Positions 1 to 5,862 of a stretch of 15,059 nucleotides of DNA are shown here, one piece after another. The DNA is taken from the NCBI GenBank assembly GCA_041649895.1, contig JBAZMG010000022.1, forward strand, positions 1 to 15,059, written 5' to 3'. The position numbers and the translations under genes were made by a program. Below the pieces are notes generated by a model. The model was not told the DNA's origin and did no database searches. It saw only the letters and a program-made list of their open reading frames with translations. The DNA is from STD1-204 sp041649895 (lineage in GTDB: Bacteria; Patescibacteriota; Minisyncoccia; Minisyncoccales; Minisyncoccaceae). Position 1 is the stretch's first letter; the number at the start of each line of letters is the position of its first letter.

Positions 1-1
1 G

Positions 2-265
2 TTCGCGTCCCTGAATGGAAACGATGAGATCGTTAAGGAATTGATCAAGGCCAAGGCCGCCACCGGTATCAAAGATTACAACGAGGGAAATACGGCATTG
101 ATCTACGCGGCCACCGAAGGAAACGCTCAAATCGTTAAAGATCTGATCAAGGCCAGGGCAGATGTGAACGCGAAAAACTATCAAGGTAAGACGGCATTGT
201 CGCGCGCGATCAGCAATAGAAACACCGAGGTAATTCAGATATTAAGAAACGCCGGCGCGAAATAA
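2..265 (+). CDS. Ankyrin-repeat protein, C-terminal fragment
   Basis: The reading frame is open from the first full codon at base 2 to a TAA at 263-265, so the gene starts before the window; the in-frame TTG at 41 is internal. The visible 87 residues hold about two and a half ankyrin repeats of 33 residues. The repeat signatures are NTALIYAATEGN, IVKDLIKARADVNAKN and KTALSRAISNRN, each followed by the usual second helix (EVIQILRNAGAK in the last). Ankyrin repeats mediate protein-protein contacts, and in host-associated bacteria such proteins are often secreted or exposed, but nothing visible here fixes the location or partner. An intrinsic terminator lies 25 bases after the stop, so this gene ends its transcription unit. 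Confidence 0.9.
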   Translation, partial: FASLNGNDEIVKELIKAKAATGIKDYNEGNTALIYAATEGNAQIVKDLIKARADVNAKNYQGKTALSRAISNRNTEVIQILRNAGAK

Positions 266-289
266 TTAAAATTTCTATCCTTAAATACA

Positions 290-320
290 AATACGGCGGA
301 TTATGTCCGCCGTATTTTTA
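290..320 (+). terminator. Intrinsic terminator after the ankyrin gene
   Basis: The perfect inverted repeat AATACGGCGGA (290-300) and TCCGCCGTATT (306-316) has a 5-nt loop and runs into T residues. It separates the ankyrin gene from the nadK promoter. Confidence 0.9.
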
Positions 321-342
321 ATACTTATTATTTTCACTGCTA

Positions 343-370
343 TTGACAAATATTTTTAATATTATATCAT
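343..370 (+). promoter_or_regulatory. Sigma70-type promoter of nadK
   Basis: A perfect -35 TTGACA (343-348), a 16-nt spacer and -10 TATCAT (365-370) predict a start near 377. The leader is about 28 nt and carries an AGGAG ribosome-binding site at 395-399, one of the few convincing ones in this window. Confidence 0.75.
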
Positions 371-404
371 TTTACCACAACTGTTCATTGTTATAGGAGA
401 AAAA

Positions 405-1181
405 ATGGAAAAATTCGGACTCTTCTATTATAAAGACCTTCGAGCGAGAAAGCTCGTCTACGAGGTTAAGGAATGGCTGAAGAACAAAGGAATAAAAGCT
501 GTCATCAACAAAACAGATGGCATTGATTTCGCGGTCATCTTCGGAGGCGACGGAACCATTCTTCATACGGCTAATAGAATAGCCGAGGAGAAAAGGCCTA
601 TTCCCATAATCAGGGTCAACTTGGGAACCAGAGGATTTCTCGCGAATGTGGAACCGGAGGATGTCTACGATCGCCTCGAAGATTTCTTAAACCGTGAAAA
701 TTGCATTCTCGTCGAAAGGTCAAGGATAATGGTGTCGCTTAAAAGGGGCGAAGAAAGCACAATCCTGGGAGACGCCCTGAACGAAGCATTCGTCGACAGA
801 GTGGGGGTCAAAGCCCTGAGATTCACTCTTCAAGAAGCCCCGATCTTCCACGAAAAAAACAAAATACCGCTCTGCGGAGACGGTATATTGTTTTCAACTC
901 CAACGGGCGCGACCGCGTATTATAATTCAGCCGGTGGATCGGCGGCCCTCAAAAAGAACGAAATGGGCATAAAGGTTATTTGCTCAACTTCGGACCCATG
1001 GTCAAAGATCGTCCCCCTGAACGAAACCACAAGATTCCTGGTCGCCGGTTTCGGAAAAAACCAAGCTCGTTTGGTCATTGACGGAAAGATGATAATGAAA
1101 CCGGACTCAAGGGACATTCTTGTATTTCGAAAATCCGACAAGAAAACCATTTTTGTCGAATTCGGAGACCGGGCGCTCTAA
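405..1181 (+). CDS. nadK: NAD kinase (ATP-NAD kinase)
   Basis: Cytosolic enzyme that phosphorylates NAD to NADP; 258 residues, slightly short for bacterial NadK. The family hallmarks are all present in order: the nucleotide-binding GGDGT motif (residues 47-51), RGFLANVEP (77-84, matching the usual LGFL segment), the NE pair in ALNEAF (124-129), and the second conserved block CGDG...STPTGATAY...SAGG (157-178). The ATG at 405 is chosen because AGGAG sits 5 bases upstream and the N-terminus begins directly with the Rossmann-like strand. It has its own promoter and terminator, so it is monocistronic, but it lies just upstream of an NrtR-type regulator and nadV. That neighbourhood supports a local NAD(P) module. 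Identification rests on sequence motifs and is strong. Confidence 0.96.
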   Translation: MEKFGLFYYKDLRARKLVYEVKEWLKNKGIKAVINKTDGIDFAVIFGGDGTILHTANRIAEEKRPIPIIRVNLGTRGFLANVEPEDVYDRLEDFLNRENCILVERSRIMVSLKRGEESTILGDALNEAFVDRVGVKALRFTLQEAPIFHEKNKIPLCGDGILFSTPTGATAYYNSAGGSAALKKNEMGIKVICSTSDPWSKIVPLNETTRFLVAGFGKNQARLVIDGKMIMKPDSRDILVFRKSDKKTIFVEFGDRAL

Positions 1182-1209
1182 CCCACTCATTTATTCTTTT
1201 TTAAAAAAT

Positions 1210-1240
1210 CTCACTATCGAAAATAGTGAGTTTGTTTTTT
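1210..1240 (+). terminator. Intrinsic terminator after nadK
   Basis: The perfect stem CTCACTAT (1210-1217) and ATAGTGAG (1223-1230), with loop CGAAA, is followed by TTTGTTTTTT. Confidence 0.9.
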
Positions 1241-1283
1241 AATTGAAGAAAAAAAACGGCTCGCGAAATGAAAAATCAGCGGG

Positions 1284-1292
1284 TGTGGATAA
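1284..1292 (-). promoter_or_regulatory. Perfect DnaA-box 9-mer upstream of the nrtR promoter
   Basis: TGTGGATAA reads TTATCCACA on the minus strand, the consensus strong DnaA box. It ends 7 bases before the -35 element of the nrtR promoter. The same 9-mer recurs beside two other promoters in this window (4945-4953 and 9912-9920). Binding by DnaA is inference. Confidence 0.5.
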
Positions 1293-1299
1293 ATCACGC

Positions 1300-1327
1300 T
1301 TGACAAATAATACTTAGTGTATATACT
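1300..1327 (+). promoter_or_regulatory. Promoter of nrtR, embedded in an operator
   Basis: Perfect -35 TTGACA (1300-1305), 16-nt spacer, -10 TATACT (1322-1327). The predicted start is about 1334-1338, at or just before the ATG at 1338, so the transcript would be leaderless or nearly so. The -10 hexamer is exactly the spacer between the two arms of the palindrome at 1311-1338. Confidence 0.8.
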
Positions 1328-1338
1328 TACACTAAGTA
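1311..1338. promoter_or_regulatory. Perfect palindromic operator, probably for NrtR
   Basis: Two 11-base arms, TACTTAGTGTA (1311-1321) and TACACTAAGTA (1328-1338), are exact reverse complements separated by the 6-base -10 hexamer. The right arm includes the A of the nrtR start codon. A dimeric regulator bound here would block RNA polymerase. NrtR regulators bind palindromes of this size and often autoregulate, so NrtR itself is the obvious candidate. No second copy was seen upstream of nadK or nadV. Confidence 0.8.
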
Positions 1339-2021
1339 TGAAACTTACCAACAAAAAACAGAATAGAAAAAATTTGAAGTTCGCGATTCTCGCGACCGAT
1401 GTCGTTATTTTCAGCATACGTGAAAACATTCTCAATGTCCTACTGATCGAAATAAACATCCCTCCTTATTACAAAAATATTTACGGCGTACCCGGAGGAT
1501 TGATATTACCCGAAGAAACCGCGGAAGATTCCGTTTACGGGCATATGAAAAACAAAGCGGGAATTAAAAACATTGATATTGAGCAACTTTACACTTTTAG
1601 CTCCGTCGATCGCGACCCGAGAGGACGAGTGGTGTCGGTCGCGTATTTTGGACTAACTACCACAGTGGAAACGAGTAGCTCCGCGAAGGTTTACTGGAAG
1701 GATGTTAAAAAATTGCCAAAGCTGGCTTACGATCATAAAGGAATCATTAAAAAAGCATTGGAGCGATTAAAAGCCAAGGTCGGATACACGACCATTATCA
1801 AGGGGTTATTACCCAAGGAATTCACGTTAAGCGATTTGCAAACCGCTTACGAAGTTGTTTTAAACAAAAAATTTGACAAACGCAATTTTAGAAAAAAAAT
1901 GTTATCGTTCGGATTTTTGAAAACCGCCGGAGCGAAACAGACGGGAGTCGCGAACAGACCCGCCGATCTGTATAAATTTTCAGTCGGATCAACGCAAACA
2001 TTTGACATCTTTCGGAGCTGA
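1338..2021 (+). CDS. nrtR: NrtR-type Nudix/winged-helix transcriptional regulator of NAD metabolism
   Basis: 227-residue regulator with an N-terminal Nudix domain (about 15-140) and a C-terminal winged helix (about 155-215). The Nudix box spans G54-I76 with correct spacing and keeps the first Glu (E60). The REUXEE metal-binding core is replaced: RE by GH (68-69) and EE by NK (72-73), so hydrolysis is unlikely and ligand sensing is expected. The C-terminus (LLPKEFTLSDLQTAYE, DKRNFRKK, NRPADLYKF) matches the NrtR DNA-binding domain closely. NrtR proteins typically bind ADP-ribose or related NAD products and repress NAD salvage or synthesis genes. The ATG at 1338 is preferred over the in-frame GTG at 1317, which lies inside the promoter and would precede the transcription start. 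nadV begins 138 bases downstream of the stop and is probably co-transcribed. Confidence 0.92.
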   Translation: MKLTNKKQNRKNLKFAILATDVVIFSIRENILNVLLIEINIPPYYKNIYGVPGGLILPEETAEDSVYGHMKNKAGIKNIDIEQLYTFSSVDRDPRGRVVSVAYFGLTTTVETSSSAKVYWKDVKKLPKLAYDHKGIIKKALERLKAKVGYTTIIKGLLPKEFTLSDLQTAYEVVLNKKFDKRNFRKKMLSFGFLKTAGAKQTGVANRPADLYKFSVGSTQTFDIFRS

Positions 2022-2052
2022 GATTTTTGGCCTTACTAAAAAAGACTAAAGA

Positions 2053-2075
2053 CCTCGGCTCCGTAAGGACCGAGG
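2053..2075 (+). promoter_or_regulatory. Stable hairpin between nrtR and nadV
   Basis: Stem CCTCGG (2053-2058) pairs with CCGAGG (2070-2075) and continues as TCC/GGA after a one-base bulge, with a GTAA tetraloop (2063-2066, a GNRA-type sequence). CTGC (2077-2080) and GCAG (2090-2093) could form a second small stem. No T tract follows, so it is not a standard terminator; it may be a pause, an mRNA-stability element or part of a 5' regulatory structure for nadV. It does not resemble an NAD riboswitch that I recognise. Confidence 0.5.
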
Positions 2076-2159
2076 CCTGCTTGATTTAGGCAGTGCAATT
2101 GCTCATTAAAAACACAGGAGTTGTTTAAAACGACCTCAGGACAGGAATACAGAAGGGAG

Positions 2160-3569
2160 ATGTGGCAACTGTTCCAAAACATCATCACCCTTACGGATTC
2201 GTACAAAGTGTGCCACTGGAAAGTGTATCCGCCGCATATGACCCACCTCTGTTCCTATTTTGAGGCGCGAGAGGGCGGCGAATACAAAGAAATTGTCTTC
2301 TTTGGCCTCCAGTATATTCTAAAAAAATATCTGGCGGGCAAAGTTGTCACAAAGAAATGGATTGATGATGCCGAAAAAGAATGGACCGAACACTTCAACG
2401 ACCCGACAGTCTTCAACCGTAAAGGCTGGGAACACATTCTCAAAAAGCACAAGGGAAGGCTACCGATTGAGATCAAGGCGGTTCCCGAAGGCACAGTGGT
2501 GCCCGAAGGCAACGTGCTCTTTACTGTCGAAAGCACAGACCCTGCATGCGCGTGGATTACGAACTATATCGAACCTCTGCTGGTACAAGTCTGGCATCCG
2601 TCGGATACCGCGACAATCAGCAGGGAAATGGGCAAAATTATTTGGGAGGCACTCGTAAGATCGGGTACCGCAACCCCGGAAAATTTCGCCTTTAAACTTC
2701 ATGGTTTCAGCTTCCGCGCCGCGACCTCAGTGGAGTCGGCGGCCATCGGTTGTGCCGGACATCTGGTTATCTTTAAAGGCACGGACACCTACCCGGCGAT
2801 CGAGCTCATCAGGCGATGCTACCACCTCCGAATGGCGGCCAACAGCATAAACGCGCTTGAACATTCGGTTGTCAATGCCTGGATGAAGAAAAAAGAACTC
2901 GAGGCGTATCGCTACGCACTCGACCAGTTTCCGGACGGACTTTTTGCCGCTGTTTCAGACTCGTACGACATCAGATATGCTGTTGAGCATATCTGGGGCG
3001 GGGTACTCCGAGACAGGGTGCTCGCCAGAAACGGCGTACTCGTGATCCGGCCCGACTCGGGAGATATGAAGACTCTGATTCCCGAGCTGCTCGAGATCAT
3101 CGGTAAAAAATTCGGGTTTTACGTCAATGAAAAAGGTTACAAAGTCATCAACGACAAAGTGCGCCTGATCTGGGGTGATGGCATCAACCGGCACAATATC
3201 GCCGGCATAATCGACGCAATCCTCGAGAGCGGCTGGTCACTCGACTGCGTAAACTTCGGGTGCGGCAACGGACTCATCGAATGCACCCGCGATATGCAGC
3301 GGATGGCATTAAAGGCCTGCTTCGCGATCGTCGATGGCGAACCCCGGGACGTCTTCAAGGATCCGGTGACCGACCCGACCAAAAAGAGCAAGAGGGGACA
3401 ACTGATGCTCATCCAGGAGGAAGAGAACGGCAAGCTCGTCTTCAAGACCGTGCAAAAAAACTCTGTCAACTGCGAAGGCAAAGACTTCCTCGTTCCGGTC
3501 TTCCGCGACGGCGAACTCTTAGTCGACCAAAAACTCGCGGATATTCGCGCGAGAGCGGCAGTGTGCTAA
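2160..3569 (+). CDS. nadV: Nicotinamide phosphoribosyltransferase (NAMPT/NadV)
   Basis: Cytosolic enzyme that joins nicotinamide to PRPP to give NMN, the first step of nicotinamide salvage. It is 469 residues from the ATG at 2160, close to the usual length. Similarity to human NAMPT is visible throughout: TDSYK at the N-terminus, FEAREGG, FFGLQYILKKYL, KLHGFSFR (F183 and R186 near the nicotinamide site), KGTDT with D209 (human D219), EHS with the catalytic H235 (human H247), IRPDSG (R297 and D299, human R311 and D313), FGCGNGL, and VFKDPVTDPTKKSKRG. An in-frame TTG at 2121 would add 13 residues unlike any family member; the ATG gives an N-terminus aligning with known enzymes. Both starts have a purine-rich AGGAG or GGGAG directly abutting, with atypically short spacing. 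Codon choice looks more G+C-rich than in the neighbours. A strong terminator follows. Confidence 0.95.
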   Translation: MWQLFQNIITLTDSYKVCHWKVYPPHMTHLCSYFEAREGGEYKEIVFFGLQYILKKYLAGKVVTKKWIDDAEKEWTEHFNDPTVFNRKGWEHILKKHKGRLPIEIKAVPEGTVVPEGNVLFTVESTDPACAWITNYIEPLLVQVWHPSDTATISREMGKIIWEALVRSGTATPENFAFKLHGFSFRAATSVESAAIGCAGHLVIFKGTDTYPAIELIRRCYHLRMAANSINALEHSVVNAWMKKKELEAYRYALDQFPDGLFAAVSDSYDIRYAVEHIWGGVLRDRVLARNGVLVIRPDSGDMKTLIPELLEIIGKKFGFYVNEKGYKVINDKVRLIWGDGINRHNIAGIIDAILESGWSLDCVNFGCGNGLIECTRDMQRMALKACFAIVDGEPRDVFKDPVTDPTKKSKRGQLMLIQEEENGKLVFKTVQKNSVNCEGKDFLVPVFRDGELLVDQKLADIRARAAVC

Positions 3570-3587
3570 AAACAACTCATTTTTTAT

Positions 3588-3617
3588 ATCCTTTGAATCA
3601 TTCAAAGGATTTTTTTT
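3588..3617 (+). terminator. Intrinsic terminator after nadV
   Basis: The perfect 10-bp stem ATCCTTTGAA (3588-3597) and TTCAAAGGAT (3601-3610), with a 3-nt loop, is followed by seven further T residues. Confidence 0.93.
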
Positions 3618-3619
3618 GT

Positions 3620-3648
3620 TTTACAAACAGGTCTAAAAATTATACAAT
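3620..3648 (+). promoter_or_regulatory. Promoter giving a probably leaderless mRNA
   Basis: -35 TTTACA (3620-3625), 17-nt spacer, -10 TACAAT (3643-3648). The predicted start is about 3655-3657, at the ATG of the next gene, with no ribosome-binding site available. Confidence 0.6.
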
Positions 3649-3656
3649 TATTGTAT

Positions 3657-4898
3657 ATGGAAAAGCTTAATTATCATTCGGAAGAAATAGAAAACAACGA
3701 AAACGAACTTCTAGAAGACGGCTCTCCGGATCTTTCTGACAAGACCACTGACGAGATCGCGAGCGATAACGAAGAGGTACGCGAATTTGATATTGAAAAG
3801 GAAGAGGCCGCGAGACGAGCTTTGGTGGAAATGATCGTCGAAAACCACTCGATGCCCGAAAATATCGGCGAATTAGGTCCGGAGGAATTCAAGAAAGAAC
3901 TTTACAGGGAAGTGATAGACAATATTGACGATCTCATTGCTGAGTGGGGATTGGAGCCGGACCAAGATTTGATCGAATTAATCCGAAAAACCGAAGACAA
4001 AGAAGAAAGATCGGCGCTGGAGCTTGAATACATAAAAAGAGAACATATGAAGATCGACGAGATTACAAAAAATTTCAAAAAATCGAAAAGTACAAGATGG
4101 GATTCTTGGCCGAAAAGAATGAAGGAAACGCAAGAATTCAACTGTGTCGGCGCGACGCTATTGGGAATAAGCCAACTTAATAGAGGTGGCATAAGATCGT
4201 ATTTCGGATCACCTTACGGACACGCCGTGAATATCGCTCGATTATCAAACGATGATTGGTGGTATGTTGATTTTCGCAACGGTAAAAGAAGTATGAATAA
4301 GATCGAACCGGAAGAAACATTTGTTGACAATATTAAGGTGTTGAAAATAAACAACCCGAACATCGCTTATAGGCTTATACCCATATTTGATAATTCGGAA
4401 ATTGTCGGCCCCATAATCGGCAACCTCGCGACATTGGAGAGCGAAGCCAAAGATCCTCGCGTCCCGGACGAACGAATGGAAAAAAGAGAAGCGCAAGCAT
4501 ATCTGGAAAAATACAAAGATAATTTCCAAAAAATAGATTTTAAGGCAGTTCAAAAATCATTATTCCCCAATGTAGCAAATATGGAAGAGACCGAGGAAAT
4601 GAAACGAGAAGAAGAAAGAATATTCAGTTTAATGGATTTTGAACAACCTTTTCAGGATTATATGAAAAACCTGCCCCGAGAACAAAGAAAGGCAATAATC
4701 GATGAAGCCCGAACCCAAAAACAAAAAATAGAAGATATGTTTTCCCGGGGCGACGATGCAATCCTGTCTGAAGCAAGTCCGGAGTTGAAAGATGTGCTTG
4801 AAATATTTTTACGAGGGTTGCGGGATATGAAAGAAAACCAACCGGAAATATACGAAGAAAATTTTGATATAATAATTAACAGGATAAGCAATTTATAA
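3657..4898 (+). CDS. Uncharacterised protein with a transglutaminase-like Cys-His-Asp core
   Basis: 413 residues, no signal peptide or membrane segment visible. Residues 1-145 are very acidic and helical (rich in E, D, K), then a compact domain follows at about 146-215. There FNCVGATLLGIS places C163 at a helix start, YGHAVNIA places H189 on a strand, and WWYVDFRNG places D205 on the next strand. This order and spacing is that of the transglutaminase/papain-like fold, whose members act as cysteine peptidases, transferases or amide-modifying enzymes. Residues 260-413 are again charged and helical. The ATG at 3657 is favoured over the in-frame TTG at 3651 because the predicted transcription start lies between them. 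Substrate and pathway cannot be read from the sequence. It sits alone between a terminator and the long-RNA promoter. Confidence 0.75.
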   Translation: MEKLNYHSEEIENNENELLEDGSPDLSDKTTDEIASDNEEVREFDIEKEEAARRALVEMIVENHSMPENIGELGPEEFKKELYREVIDNIDDLIAEWGLEPDQDLIELIRKTEDKEERSALELEYIKREHMKIDEITKNFKKSKSTRWDSWPKRMKETQEFNCVGATLLGISQLNRGGIRSYFGSPYGHAVNIARLSNDDWWYVDFRNGKRSMNKIEPEETFVDNIKVLKINNPNIAYRLIPIFDNSEIVGPIIGNLATLESEAKDPRVPDERMEKREAQAYLEKYKDNFQKIDFKAVQKSLFPNVANMEETEEMKREEERIFSLMDFEQPFQDYMKNLPREQRKAIIDEARTQKQKIEDMFSRGDDAILSEASPELKDVLEIFLRGLRDMKENQPEIYEENFDIIINRISNL

Positions 4899-4944
4899 TA
4901 AGGCTCGAAGGCTTATGTATAGACACCTGGCTATCCCGCAAAAG

Positions 4945-4953
4945 TTATCCACA
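4945..4953 (+). promoter_or_regulatory. Perfect DnaA-box 9-mer upstream of the long-RNA promoter
   Basis: TTATCCACA ends 9 bases before the -35 of the promoter at 4963-4990. It is the second of three perfect copies in the window, all next to promoters. Confidence 0.5.
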
Positions 4954-4962
4954 ATTCTCCTA

Positions 4963-4990
4963 TTGACAAATTTAGATAAATATTTATAAT
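4963..4990 (+). promoter_or_regulatory. Consensus promoter of the long structured RNA
   Basis: Perfect -35 TTGACA (4963-4968), 16-nt spacer, perfect -10 TATAAT (4985-4990). The predicted start is near 4997. This is the only promoter in the window with both hexamers perfect on the plus strand, suggesting strong transcription although no gene follows for almost 900 bases. Confidence 0.85.
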
Positions 4991-4996
4991 ATTACT

Positions 4997-5789
4997 CAGA
5001 ACTTAATATACTTAAATATAATAGATAAGAGAGGTTTTGGTGGCTTACTTTAATGGCATTGCGATGTGCCCTTAAAGTAGGCTGCCAGTGCCTAAGGAAA
5101 TTACCCTGAAATCTGGCAACACAGTAACGCTTTCCGACCGGATTCGTCGGATCCAGACCTGCTACTTCAGGTCGCTGCCGCGCGACAAAAGCGGTAGGAG
5201 AAAGTAGAGCTATGCTCAATGCACAAAGGATTGCGGACCGGACGTGTGGATGTTTGGAAAAAATGCAGTTGTTCCCACACGACGTGACCGCATATACGAT
5301 CTGACACAGGACCGATTCCGAGTTCGAGGTAACGCTTGAGCGTGTTTCACCGCCTAGCCCGAAAAAATGTGGCCGAACAATTCCGCCACGATGTTGCAGG
5401 CGTGTTGCCGAGTCGACGCAAGCTACAAAGCTTCCGTCTGTGGCAGTTTGCTCCGTTTCACACCTCGATTCCATATTGCTGCTGAAAAATATCCGGGGAA
5501 TTCGAAGATTCGCCCGGACCACTCCGATAAAATGTCGGGTTGACTATTGCCGGTGGTACCGGTAAAAAAAGTATAGTGGTCGCGTAAGCGACACAAAGGG
5601 GTATGAAGACCACACAGCAAACTCTTCTCCCCTTAACGTTCCATTTATGACCGCCAACAAGCGTGTCACGCTTAAGAGAGCAGCGAGGACTGATCCCAAA
5701 GTCTGTGACAGGGACGATAATCCTCCATATCTCTTGATCACCTCCTCTTATCTACGCATAACGCCCATCATATATCCGATGAGCGTTTT
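4997..5789 (+). ncRNA. Long structured non-coding RNA, family not recognised
   Basis: The stretch from 4899 to 5862 holds no credible protein gene, but it has a consensus promoter, an intrinsic terminator and dense secondary structure. A terminal helix joins the ends: TAGATAAGAG (5022-5031) pairs perfectly with CTCTTATCTA (5745-5754) and, past one bulged C, AGGT (5032-5035) pairs with ACCT (5740-5743). This defines a core of about 733 nt. Inside are many local stems, including 5041-5084 (13 pairs around two mismatched bases), CCGAC/GTCGG (5134-5150), GACCTG/CAGGTC (5156-5173), CTGCCGC/GCGGTAG (5175-5197), CGTGTGG/CCACACG (5243-5281), GACG-AAGCT/AGCTT-CGTC (5415-5438), CCGGT/ACCGG (5550-5562) and GTCGC/GCGAC closed by a GUAA tetraloop (5579-5592). 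I found no tmRNA, RNase P, SRP, rRNA or intron signature. Large ornate bacterial RNAs (OLE, GOLLD, ROOL) have similar size, but I cannot assign it to them. Confidence 0.75.
5760..5789 (+). terminator. Terminator of the long structured RNA
   Basis: AACGCCCATC (5760-5769) pairs with GATGAGCGTT (5778-5787) with one internal mismatch, followed by a short T run. It begins 5 bases after the terminal helix of the RNA. Confidence 0.65.
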
Positions 5790-5804
5790 ATTGTACAAAA
5801 AATT

Positions 5805-5834
5805 TTGGCATTTGAAAAAGAAAAATGCTATAAT
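5805..5834 (+). promoter_or_regulatory. Promoter of the two-gene membrane operon
   Basis: -35 TTGGCA (5805-5810), 18-nt spacer, perfect -10 TATAAT (5829-5834) with an upstream TG (5826-5827, extended -10). The start is predicted near 5841, leaving a leader of about 22 nt. Confidence 0.75.
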
Positions 5835-5862
5835 ATTCTTCAGACAAAACAAACGCAAAAAA

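Noticed and set aside
2022..2159. An NAD riboswitch upstream of nadV
   Set aside because: Only one bulged hairpin is obvious; I do not see the conserved core of the NAD-I or NAD-II classes.
2344..3670. Alternative open frames overlapping nadV (for example 2344-2658 and 3260-3670)
   Set aside because: They are shadows of the unmistakable nadV frame and have Arg/Gly-rich, non-conserved translations.
4992..5522. A 176-codon open frame on the minus strand across the long RNA region
   Set aside because: No promoter or ribosome-binding site fits it, its composition is not protein-like, and it lies antisense to a region with a consensus plus-strand promoter and dense RNA helices. Few stops are expected in such G+C-rich structured sequence.
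5647..5862. N-terminal extension of the membrane protein starting at the ATG at 5647
   Set aside because: It would run through the 3' part of the structured RNA, its terminator and the membrane operon promoter; the ATG at 5863 lies just after the predicted transcription start.
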